DNA from: Apiosordaria backusii
Lineage: Eukaryota; Ascomycota; Sordariomycetes; Sordariales; Lasiosphaeriaceae
DNA length: 64,000 bases
Assembly (NCBI GenBank): GCA_030549205.1
Contig: JAUKTV010000006.1
Coordinates: forward strand, 2,498,501 to 2,562,500
Direction: 5' to 3'
A program made the translations under genes and the position numbers. Positions 53,101 through 64,000 of the stretch are shown here, in pieces; positions within the stretch are counted from its first letter, which is position 1, and each line of letters begins with the position of its first letter. The notes below the pieces were generated by a model that saw only the letters and a list, made by a program, of their open reading frames with translations, was not told the origin of the DNA and did no database searches.

Positions 53101-56100
53101 TATAAAAAGCTATTTTCTATTTATCTCCTTCTTTAATTTATATATATATATACCTGATTAGTATATTAAATTTAATAAACTATCGTATTTTTAATAATTA
53201 ACTTTATAATTATAAAATTAATAGTAATAAATAACTATTCTTTATTATTTCTTAATTTAATTATTAATAATCTATATATAATTGTAAACTCTTATCTTTC
53301 TTTAATATAAAGAAAATAGAATATTTAATTAATAATATAAATAATTTAATATATTCTTTTTTAAAATTCTTATTTAAATACTTCTATAATTCCTTACTTT
53401 ATTTATTATTAATATAGTAAATTTAAAAAAGCTTAAACTTTATTTTATCTTTAAACTTAATTTTATAATTCTATAATCCTTTTTTTAATAAACTTTAAAA
53501 GTATTTTACTATAAATATTAAATACCTTTAATATTCTAATAGTAATTCCTTTTTTTTTACTTTTTTTTATATTATTATAATAGGTATATTTATCCTTTAT
53601 TATTACCGTAATTTCTATTAATATAACTATCTTTATTAACCTTACTTCTTTAATTTTACTACCTTAATTAATTAAAGATATTAATATTTCCTATATTTTT
53701 TACAGTAATATTATAAAAGGTATTTATTTTATACTTTACTTTTACCGTATTTCTAATTTTCTATTATTAATTAAATATTTTTAATATATCTTTAATTATA
53801 AATAGCTACTATCTTTTTAATAAATATTTAAATTATAGTTTTTATACTATAGTTACTTTAAAATTATATTTTTTTTTAGCCTTATATTTATAATATTAAA
53901 AATCATTAATATTATCTTTTTTAATATAGTAATATTTAATAATAACATTTCTTTATTTATTAACTATATAAAAAATGGTCCTTTTATAACGATCTCTTTT
54001 TTTTTTTTTTTTATAGAATTTAAGTTTATTTTATAAATCTTGGTAAAATTAAATCCGCTTTTACTTTACTATTTATAAATATTTATATTTAAAAACCTTT
54101 TTAATATATTATTATTTATAATCTTTTATCTTTTATACCTTTTCTTTATATAATAATAATTTCGTTAATATTTAATTTATAATCTTTTAAAGATTTATAG
54201 CCTTTATAAAAGGTTATAGCCTTTTTTTTAATTATTATTGTACTTTTAGAATGTCCTCTTCTTTTAAACTATCTAGTAATTTAAAATTAATTAACTATTA
54301 TTATTAAACTTCTTTTTACTTCTTATTATTAAATTAATATTTATCTATTTTATAGATTTTTTCCTATATAATATTTCGCTTTATATAATATACTTATACT
54401 TTAATTTATAAATAAATAGTATAATTTAAATTAAAATAAAACCGTATTATATATTTATCCTTTTTCTGTACTTTATCCTTTTAAAAATATTTTTTATTAA
54501 TATAGTACTATATATTTTTAAGTATAAACTATATAATTTATAGCCTATTATTTAAATTAATTAAATTTCCTTATTTCTATAAAAAATAATTATTTAATTC
54601 CTATATAGTAAATTACTATTTAACTATTATTATAAAAACTAATTTTAAAGCTCTATAGATTTTTACTAATCTTTTAATAGGCTAATATTTATTAAATACT
54701 TTACTTTAATAATACTTTATATATTTATAAATAATATATTAAAATTAAAGTATTTTTTAATATTTTAAATATTTAAAATATAATTATATTATATTTCCTT
54801 TATAAGGATTATACTATTTATAAATTAACACTTCTTTTAATAATAAAGGTAAATTATTATTAATAACCTTTCTTCTCTTCTAAAATCTATTCTATTTTTA
54901 AACCTAAATTACTTTTTTACTGTATTTATAAATCCATTAAAAATTTCTTTTAAATTATTATTAAAATTCTTTCTTTAAAATAGTCCATTATATAATACTA
55001 TAATATAATATTAAATTAATTTATTATATTATAATAATAATAAATTATATAATTTATTCTTATAATTTTCGAAACTATATATCGATTTTATAATATTTAT
55101 TTTTAAATTTTTTAAACTCCTTTTTAAGTTTTTAAATTTAATCTCTTATTTATTAAAATATTTTTTAATTATAATTAATATTAACCTTTATATAATTATT
55201 ATAAAATATTATAATATTTCCTTAAAAAGTATTTTTAAAATTATTCCGGTAAATCCTTATAATATTTTTAAAGGTAATTATTTTATTTTTATAAAATAAT
55301 CCTCCTTTTTTAAATTAACTATTAACTTTCTTTTTTGAAACTTATTATATTAATATCTAATATTACTATTGATATATTTATTTATTAAATTTAAAAATCC
55401 GTTATTACTATATTTAATATTTAAAATTTTTATAATATATTTAAATATTATAACTACTGTAACTTCCTTTTCTTTCTACTTAAATTACTTAAATACTTAA
55501 TAATTTTTTTTAAAATATCTAACCTTTCTATAATTAAAGTACTTAATATTATTCTTTCTTTTAAATTATTTCTATATTATATTAATTTCTATTAATTTTA
55601 TATAAATAATTTTTAATATATTTATAATATAATATTTCTTTTTATTATTAATTCGGTAATTTATAAAATTACAATACTATTTTAAATTAAAGTATACTTC
55701 CCTTTTCTTTATTTAATATTAAAATTATTAATTATTAATATAAATAACTATAATAATATACTTATTAATAATATTTAACTTCTTTTCTTTATATAATTTA
55801 TCTTTTACCTTATCCTTAAGTTTATTATAGAAAAGTTATATTAAACCTTTATTATTAATCTTATTATATAATATATCGGTCTTAAAGGTAATAATATAAT
55901 TGACTACCGACTGGATTTAACGTAAGTTAATAAATCTCTTTTAAATTTAATAAACCTTATCATACTCTTTAAAAACCTCTTTAATATAGATTTTAAACTT
56001 TTTAAAAATATTAAAATAATCTTTAATAATATTTTCCTTAACGTTAATATTATTATTTTTATAATAGTTATTTAAAATAAACTTAAACTATATAAAAACC

Positions 56101-56446
56101 TTATTTTTAAGTTAAAATATAATATATATAACCTTAAATTCTTTATTAAAAAAACAAATTAAATAATATTAAAAATAAGTTTTAAATTAAATTAAAAATT
56201 TTCTAAACTCTCCTTTCCTATTACTATAACGTTTAAGTACCTCGATTTTAATTTACTAATTACTATAATAATCTTAATAACTAATAATAATAACCTACTT
56301 TTAAATTTATTAAACCTAGTCCTTAAACTTTTAAATATAAATATTAAGTTAAGCTAAAATAACTTAAAAACTATTACTATTATTAAATATAATAATAGTA
56401 ATACCTTTAACTTATTTAATAATAAAGTTAAAGTAAGTATATAATA
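50142..56446 (-). pseudogene. Fossil interior of the minus-strand gypsy element
   Basis: AT-saturated with stops in all frames. RT motifs are readable at ~52950-53080 on the minus strand; elsewhere domains cannot be placed by eye. No intact gene. Confidence 0.6.
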
Positions 56447-56887
56447 TATAATAAATCCCTATTTAAAACCTTTAAAAAAAATATTTAATTAAAAATTACT
56501 TTTAATAATTAATTTAATATAGCTAAATAGTATATAATGAAAAATTTTAATATAAATATAAAGGTATTGTAAATATAAATTATAATTGCATACTATAGAA
56601 CTATTTATAATTATTTAATTCCTCTGTATATATATTTTAAATATTAAGCCTTTCCTTTTTATTAGATCTATCCTTTAATATATAAATCCTTTAAATTTAC
56701 ATTTTAAATTTTAAATTTATATTTTAAATCTTAAATCTTTTAAATTTACATTCTTAATCCTAAATCCCTTAGATTTACATTTTAATTCTTAAATCCTTAT
56801 TATATTCCTTATCTGTTACTTAGCCTGTACTATACTCGCGCCCCTCTATACTTATAATATTTATACTTTTAAGTTAATTAACGATAG
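56447..56887 (-). repeat. Second LTR of the minus-strand gypsy fossil
   Basis: Starts tataataaatccct, the RIP form of the young LTR terminus; the body aligns with 47982-48274. The right end is estimated from LTR length, not seen directly. Confidence 0.55.
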
Positions 56888-57978
56888 ACCTTCCTTTAAT
56901 AAGAAATATATAGTAACGTTTAATTTTATTTTATAATATATTTAAAAATTAAAAGTAGTTATTAAGCCTTTTATTAATAATTTTAAAGATAATAACGATA
57001 CCTTTTTTGAAAATAATACTAATAATAATATCAATATATAATAAGTATAATATAATAAAAGTTTTTTAAAATTATATATTAAATTTTCCGCTTAAATTTA
57101 AAAATATTTTAAAGGAATGTAAAAAGCGTTAAGAAAAAAAAGATTATATTAAATATAATATTTAAAGTACTTATATTTTAATAAAGGACGTTATTAGTTA
57201 ATATTAAGACTATATAGTTAATATTATTATTTTAAAGGTAAATATATTTTTTAAAGTAATTAGGAAATTAGACAATCTATAAATTGGAATTATTACTTTT
57301 ATAATGATTAATAAGTATATTTAGTTTATTTAAAAGAAAGATATTGAAGAAGATCTTTTAATAAAAGATAAGGAAAGTTTAAAAAAGTTAATAAATAAAA
57401 TAATTTTAAAATATTATTATAAATATTATAATATTTTTAATAAAAAAGATTCTAACTGTATATCCCCTTTTTAACCTTATAATTATAAAATCGAATTATT
57501 TAATAATAAGCGTTTAAAAAATATTAGTTTAAGCCTCTTATATAAAATATTATTAAAAAAGCTTAAAGTATATTAACAATATATCTTTAAAAACCTTTAA
57601 AAAAGATAGATCGAAGTTTATATAATTTTATAAGCCGCTTTTATTATCTTTATAAAAAAGCTTAAAAAAGGGTTATAATTATATATTGATTACTGAAAAT
57701 TAAATAGTTTAATAAAGAAGGATATTTACCCTTTTTTATTAATTAAAAAGATACTTTTTTATATTTTTAAAGTTAAGATCTTTATTAAAATTAATATTAT
57801 TTAGGCTTTTAATAAAATAAAAATAGATAAAAATTTAAAATTATTTATAGCGTTTAAAATTTAATAAAGAACTTTTAAATATAAAGTAATACCTTTTAAA
57901 TTAATAAATAGTTTTATAATATTTTAATACTTTATTAACGATATATTATTAAAATATTTAAATATATTTTATATAATT

Positions 57979-58016
57979 TATATTAATAATATCCTTATTT
58001 ACTTAAGAAGTAAAGA
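57979..58016 (+). pseudogene. Fossil RT active-site box (YINN for YIDD)
   Basis: The plus frame reads YINNILIYLRSKEKYIEYIKK, the gypsy YIDDILIYS...EEH..H region with both catalytic Asp changed to Asn by G-to-A. It belongs to the plus-strand gypsy fossil. Surrounding frames contain stops. Confidence 0.65.
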
Positions 58017-61000
58017 AAAATATATCGAGTATATTAAGAAGGTCTTTATTAAATTATAGAAGATAGGATTAAATATAAATATTAAAAAGTATAAGTTTTA
58101 TATATTTAAAATTAAATTTTTAAGCTTTATTATAAGTATAAATAGTATTAAAATCGACCCTTTTAAAATAAAAACGGTTAAAAATTAAAAGGAATCTTAT
58201 ATTATTAAAAGGATTTAATTTTTTTTAAATTTCTATAATTTTTATTATAAATTTATCTTTAAATATAGTAAAGTTATATATCTTTTTACTATATTTATAA
58301 AAAAGGATTAGCCTTTTTTATAAAGAAGTAAATAATAATAAGCTTTTAATAACTTTAAGAAATTATTATTATTAATATTTATATTAAAGTATTTTAATTA
58401 TACTTTATTAATAAAGATTAAAACCGATACTTTTAACGATATTATTATAAAAGTATTAATTTAAAAATATAATAATAAATAATATTCTATTACCTTTTTT
58501 TAAAAACTATATAAAGTATAGAATATAATTATATTATTTATAATAAAAAGATATTAATAATAGTAAAAGTTATAATATATTTTTATATAAAATTAATAGG
58601 GCTTTATAATTAACCTTTCTTAGTTATTATCGATTATTAAATTTTAAAATACTTTAATATTAAATAAATATTAAATTAAAAATAAGTAATTTAAGTTAAT
58701 TTCTTTATATAATATTACTTTATAATTATTTATTATCCTGGTTTTATAAATACTATAGTAAACGCTTTATTTAAAAAATCTAAAAATTTAAAAATTTAAA
58801 AAGATAAAAAGATAATTAAAAAGACTATATAAATATTTTATTTTATAAAGGAAAAAAAGTTAAAGGATATAAAAGTTATTATAATAATAAATAAATAAAG
58901 AATATTAAATAAATAGGAAAAGAAGATCTTCTTATTAATAGTATTAAATAAAAATATATTACTTTTAAAGTTATTAAATATAAAGTTAATAAATAAAATC
59001 TTAAAATTAAATAAAACTTTTAAAAGTTTAAATAAGTTTAAAGATAAGGTTATAAATAAATTTAAAAACAGGTTTAAATTATTAAGTAGTAGTATTTTAC
59101 TTTACTAAGGGAAATTGATAATATTAAAAGATAATAATTTATAAACTACTATTATTTAAGAAGTTTATAATTATATTTTTTTCACTTACTTTAAAAAAAT
59201 AAAATAAAATAATAATTAACTAATCGATATTAATAAATTAAAATGGTAATTAATATTAATTATTATATCGTTAATTATTTATATTAAATAACTAAAAATT
59301 TAAAAAATAAAACATCTAAATTATTATATCTATTATTATTATTAAAATGCCTTTAATAGTGCTTTATTGTTAATTTTAAAAGTATATTTAAAAATAAAAA
59401 AGGATATAATAATATATTAATTATTATAGACTATTTAAATAAAGCAATTTAATTTACGTTATATATTATTAATACTATACCCAACGCCGGGTATAGCGTT
59501 ATAAAAGAAATTTTTTTTAAAAGCTCTACTTCTTCAAGACACATTAATACTATAGTAAAAGATATTACTTAAATATATTATAATAGACTATATTATATTA
59601 TAGGTATATTTAAAAAGATTATTAATAATTGTAAATTATAGTTTATTATAGATTTTATAAATAAACTTTTAAGAATTTTTAAAGTAAAATAGAAGTTTTT
59701 ATTTTTAAATTACTTATAGATTATAAATTAAACCGAAATTATAAATAAATACCTTAATTAAAAATTAAAGCTTTTTATTAATTACTATTAAAATAATTAA
59801 TCTTCGATACTTCTTATAATAAATGGAACCTAAAACTCTTCTTTTTATAAATTAATTAGTTATAAATTATATAAAGTCTTTATAAATTATCCAATATTTA
59901 CTTACTTTAATTAAAAAGTTTATATTAATTTATTTAAATTAATAGAAATTAAAGAATATTTTAATAAAAAAAAAACCTAACATTATACCGCTTTATTATA
60001 GTTTTAAATAATAAAAGTTTATAATTTTATTATTAAAGTTTAAAAAAGGTAAGTTATTTAAATTAATAAAAAACGTTATATCCTTAATTTTAAAGTTAAT
60101 AAAGATAGCTTTAACGATAAAGTATTTATTATTAAAAAGAATTAATCTATAAATTACTGAAATAATAAATTAAACTTCCCTATAATAAAAAGGTTATATA
60201 AAATTAAAAAAATAAAAAGTCATTTATATAAGTTAATTTTCTTTAATTTATAATATAATTTATATATTTTTTATATAATTCAGCTATATAAAAATTCAAA
60301 TAATCCTTTACTTAATTAAACAGTAAAAAACTTAAAAGTAAATATTTTTAATAAAAAGAAAGAATAGGAAATCGATCGAATTTTTATATCCTATAAATAC
60401 TATAGTAAACTTTAATATTAAATTTAATAATAAAGCTAAGACCTTAACTTAAAATAATATAACGTTAACGGATTTAAAAATTTAACTTAAAAATTATAAA
60501 ATTACTATAATAAATATTTAAATAAAGCTGACTTATTAAAACAATTAATAAAGTAGAAAAAGGTAATTAAAGAAAATCGATTTAACCCCCTTTATTTAAA
60601 TAATAATAAATCGATAACGAAAAAGTCTTTTATAATAAAGTATTTAATATAGTTATATAGTAAATAATATAATTTAAAGTAATTTAATATAAAATAATAT
60701 AATCTTATATAATTTAATATAATTATATATAGTTTTATATAATAAATATTTTTATAAAAAGGAAATAATTAAGGACTTATTTAATAAACGGAAGTTAAAT
60801 TTAAATTATTAATATAACTTATAGGAAAGAAATGGTATAATCGTATTAGGAATAGAGTATTTAAGAAAACTATAAGCAGTTACCCCGAAAGTAAGCCCCT
60901 TCTATTTAGAAAGTAGATTATAGTACTAGAAAGGTATAAATTTAAATCTTTAAAGTAGTAAATCTTTTTATAAAACTTACTTTTTTATTTAAAATTAATA

Positions 61001-61025
61001 GCAAGGCTTTTTTAGGGGGGGGAGG

Positions 61026-61252
61026 TGATATTATGGTACTAGCTAGTACCCTACTTTCTGGTTTAGCCCTACTTACTAGACTTTATCTCTTATTACTAAC
61101 CTTACCTTTCACTAGCTTTACCTTTACACTTTAAAAACCCTATAAGGTTAACTAGGTAAAGCCTCTCTTTTTTTTTTTTTTCTTTAACTTAGATTTAATT
61201 AATTTAATATAGTAATTCAGTAGTTTTACCTTAGTAGATCTATGTGTTATGA
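61026..61252 (+). repeat. Right LTR of the plus-strand gypsy fossil
   Basis: Starts tgatattatggtactagc and ends near 'tgtgttatgata'. A purine-rich ggggggggaggtga precedes it at ~61016-61028, in polypurine-tract position. Confidence 0.6.
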
Positions 61253-61257
61253 TAATT

Positions 61258-61505
61258 TGAACCTTTTTATAGAACCTTTTTTAAAACTTTTTTTAAAACC
61301 TTTTTTAAAACCTCCTTTAAAACCTTTTTTAAAATCTCTTTAAAAATCTCTTTAAAAAACCTTTTTTAAAATTTCTTTTAAAATCTCTTTCGGAATATCC
61401 TCCGGAACCTTCTTTAAAATTTCCGTTAAAACCTTTTTAAAAACTTCCTTTAAAAACTTCCTTTAAAAGTTTCTTTAGGAACTTTCTATTTAAACTTTCT
61501 ACTAA
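61258..61505 (-). repeat. Inverted copy of the ~700-bp repeat, second part (12-bp minisatellite)
   Basis: About 20 imperfect 12-bp units around 'ccttttttaaaa', the reverse complement of the array at 19340-19673. It completes the repeat begun at 44735-45107 and is followed directly by the older gypsy fossil. Confidence 0.65.
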
Positions 61506-64000
61506 AAGATTATAATAATAATAAAGAACTTAATATTTTAAATAGCTTTAGTCTTTTTATTAATAATAGAAATTCCTTTTTTATTTACTTTAAACTTAAA
61601 AAAATAAACGGAGGGGTATTTTAAAAAGGACCTTTTAAAGGATAAGCTTAGTTTAATCTTTTTAAATATTTTAAAGATTTACCGAATATACTTAAAATAA
61701 TATTTATTATTATTTAAAAAAATAATGATATTATCGATATATATAGTATAATAATAAGTAAGTTCTGCCTTTTTAATAAAGAAGATTTATTTATTATTAA
61801 ATATATAGTAAAGAATTATAAAAATCTATAGAAAATACCTTTATAGCTTCTACTTTATACTTTAAAGTAATAGTAAATTTTAATCTATCCTTTTTTATAA
61901 TAAATTAATAGAAGAATTTAATAACGTTAATAGCTATAATCTAAATCTTTCCCTTTAACTTTTTTATAATAATATAAATAAAGGGTAGTAAATAAAAGTT
62001 TAATATTATAATTTAATTAATTAGATAAAAGTTAATAACTGAATAGCTTTTTATTTTACCTTTTATAGTTTAATAAATTATTAAAACTAAGGGTTTAAAA
62101 ATAGTTAAAAAGGTAATAGTAAATATAAAACCCTAACGGTATAATTTATTAAATAGCTTATTTATTATATTATAAATTTTAAAATTAAAATAATATAATT
62201 TAAAGGCTACTTTATATTTATACTAATTATTAATAAGCTAAATTTTTATATAGTATTTAAAGAAAAGCTTAATTAGTCTTTAATTTTTTTAAATAGTAAG
62301 GAAGTTATAAACTAACTTTTTAAACCTATTTATAAAGGAGAGGTTATTTTTATAAATATATACCCTATTTTTAAATTTACACTTTAAAATCTTTTTGTTT
62401 TTAATAATTTTTAAAATCAATTACGGTTTTAAATTCTTCTTTTCTTTATTTTCATTATTTAATAAATTAAGCGAGTTTTTTAATAATTCTTTTTATAGTA
62501 AGTTAAGTTTAAGTTTTAAATTAAAGAATTTATTTTTATTTTTATTTTAAGTCTTTTTTACTGTTTCTTCCTTTCAAAAGTTTAAAAAGTCTTTTAATTA
62601 AAATAAAAAGAATAAATATCTTTAATTTTCTTCTATATTAAAGTAATACTTAATAAAATGGTTTTTTATATAAAACTATCCTTTTAATGTTTTAATAATA
62701 CTTTTAAAGGTAATAATATATAAAGTTCTTATCCTTTAAAATATATAGATTTTAATAAGTTTTTTAAAAATACTATAGTATAGAATATAGTAATTTTTAT
62801 ATTAAAAAGTATTATATATTTTTATTAACTTTAAAAATAAGTAAATATAATCCTTTTTTAAATTAAAATACTTAATAATAAGATATTTTTTCTGATTTAA
62901 TTAAATAGTATTTAATTTTATAGCTTTAATATTAAACTAGTCCTTTTTCTTTTAATTTCTTTTTGTTTAATAAAGTATAGTACCTTTAAACTTTAATATT
63001 TGTTAACTTTTATATAATTATAAAATAAAAGGAGGTTTATTTAATAATCTTATAAAAAGGATTATCTAAATAAGATTCCAGTTTTTAAACATTTGATTAT
63101 ATTTACTATAATTAAAATAGAAAATATTACTCTCTATCCTTTACAATCTTTACTGTATAAATAAATCTAAAACTCTATTTAATTAAAAGTTTATTATAAT
63201 CTTTACTTAATCTTTTAAAATTTAAAATGTTTATTAAATATCTATTTAATATTTAAAATCTATTTTAATAGTCTTTTAATAATAGTATATTTTCTAATTT
63301 CTATATTAATATAAATTTACTTTATTTTATTATCCGAGATTAAAAAGATAAGTACTTTTATTTAAATAAAGGTATTATAAAAAATAAACTTAAATATATT
63401 AATGTTAAAAAAAAGAGAAGTATATATAAGGTATTAGTAAAATTTAATTTCTAAAAGATTATACTTTTTAAAAAAGTCTTACTTTTTTTTTTTTAAATAG
63501 AAAATATTTTAATTAAAATCTCTAATAATAAAAGCTATTAAGTAGTTTTCTATATAATAAAGTAAGTCCTATAGTATTTAAAATATTATAAGGTACTATT
63601 AGTAAATTAATTATATTTTAAATATTAAATATATATAAATATCTTTTACTTTAATAGTATAATAGTTCTAATTCCTTTTATTATTAAAGTTAAAGTTATT
63701 ATTAAAAATATTATTATTATTTTAAGATATATTAATATTATTATAGTTAGAATTATTATTAGAGAAATTAATTATAAATTTATTAATATTGATAATATTA
63801 ATTATTAAATCCTTTTAATATTTAAAATATTGATTTAAATTTTACTATACTTTTAAATCCTTATTTTCTTATTGTTTAGTAATTAAAAGGTATTTAAGTC
63901 GTTAATTAATTTAATAGTCAAATTCTTTATAATTAAACTTTTAATAATTATTTTAAAGTTAATTTTTAAAGTAAACGTTATTATAATAATTCCTTATTTA
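61506..64000 (-). mobile_element. RIP-degraded gypsy fossil, right part
   Basis: Matches 6384-9000 directly. On the minus strand at ~61728-61760 the RT box reads YTIYIDNIIIF, where one catalytic Asp survives. It continues the fossil at 43870-44725 and runs off the window. Confidence 0.65.

Larger units (their letters stand above)
47982..56887 (-). mobile_element. RIP-degraded gypsy element of the same family as the young copy, minus strand
   Basis: LTR-like direct repeats begin at 47982 and 56447. Both align with the reverse complement of the young element's LTR end. The right copy differs over its first 24 bases almost only by G-to-A and C-to-T, and the match continues through the 'ggaactat...cctccgtatatata' part. 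On the minus strand at ~52950-53080 the RT reads TFINYTIYKYF then IYYFNNIFIYLYTLKKYK, collinear with the young element's ALVDHTIRKYL...CYLDDVLIYSRTLEEHK. Without the DNA transposon inside, it is ~7.0 kb. The right end is estimated from the 441-bp LTR length. Confidence 0.65.
45108..61252 (+). mobile_element. RIP-degraded Ty3/gypsy element, plus strand, split by a nested element
   Basis: Direct repeats at ~45108-45340 and ~61026-61252 act as LTRs; both open with a palindrome around 'ggcactagctagtgc' / 'ggtactagctagtacc'. Between them, in order on the plus strand: fossil gag with a mutated zinc knuckle (47261-47320), then after the nested insertion fossil RT (57979-58130; YINNILIYL and NIKKYKFYIFKIKFL) and fossil integrase (~59400-59480; YNNILIIIDYLNKAI). 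Asp-to-Asn and Cys-to-Tyr changes fit RIP. Removing the nested element (47982-56887) leaves ~7.2 kb, a normal gypsy size. Confidence 0.65.

Noticed and set aside
1..64000. CRISPR arrays, bacterial operons, prophage
   Set aside because: No spaced identical repeats; introns, RIP and gene families are fungal.

Overview
The window looks like part of a filamentous ascomycete (Pezizomycotina) genome with a two-compartment structure. About two thirds of it (roughly 1-9025, 16402-23545, 43868-48276 and 50140-64000) is extremely AT-rich. CA and TG dinucleotides are nearly absent there and TA is abundant. This is the footprint of repeat-induced point mutation (RIP) acting on old transposons. The rest has balanced composition, short introns (45-120 nt) and typical fungal genes: HET-domain, NACHT/ankyrin-type and GH32 families, and an MFS hexose transporter. 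A Sordariomycete-like host is my best guess; the species cannot be told from the sequence.

Layout. 1-9025: RIP-degraded repeats, including two copies of a tRNA-headed SINE-like repeat and a minus-strand Ty3/gypsy pol fossil. 9026-16401: a young Ty3/gypsy chromovirus with identical 441-bp LTRs, a 5-bp target duplication, gag, pol with a chromodomain, a candidate -1 frameshift signal, a candidate self-priming site and an antisense ORF with a Zn2Cys6-like cysteine pattern. Pol has one apparent frame break just before the chromodomain. 16402-23545: more RIP-degraded DNA, ending a ~700-bp repeat that carries a 12-bp minisatellite. 23546-43867: a balanced-composition island. Its left half is a graveyard: a 765-bp TIR element, an inverted-repeat element with 18-bp iterons, a HET pseudogene, an RNase III-like pseudogene, a histone H3-like remnant, a small cysteine-rich secreted protein and NLR fragments. 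Its right half is intact: a multi-pass membrane protein, a secreted GH32 beta-fructosidase and a divergently transcribed MFS sugar transporter. These last two share an intergenic region with seven tandem CreA/Mig1-like GC boxes. 43868-64000: a nested stack. A minus-strand gypsy fossil is split by the 700-bp repeat, which is split by a plus-strand gypsy element (fossil gag, RT, integrase). That element is split by a minus-strand gypsy element of the same family as the young copy, whose LTR is split by an intact Fot1/pogo-type DNA transposon.

How it fits together. The GH32 enzyme would release hexoses outside the cell and the transporter would import them, so the divergent pair with CreA-like sites is a plausible glucose-repressed sucrose/inulin/levan utilisation unit. 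HET, NACHT and ankyrin remnants point to decayed self/non-self recognition loci. The un-mutated gypsy and pogo copies sitting inside saturated RIP DNA show that both arrived after the last effective RIP at this locus.
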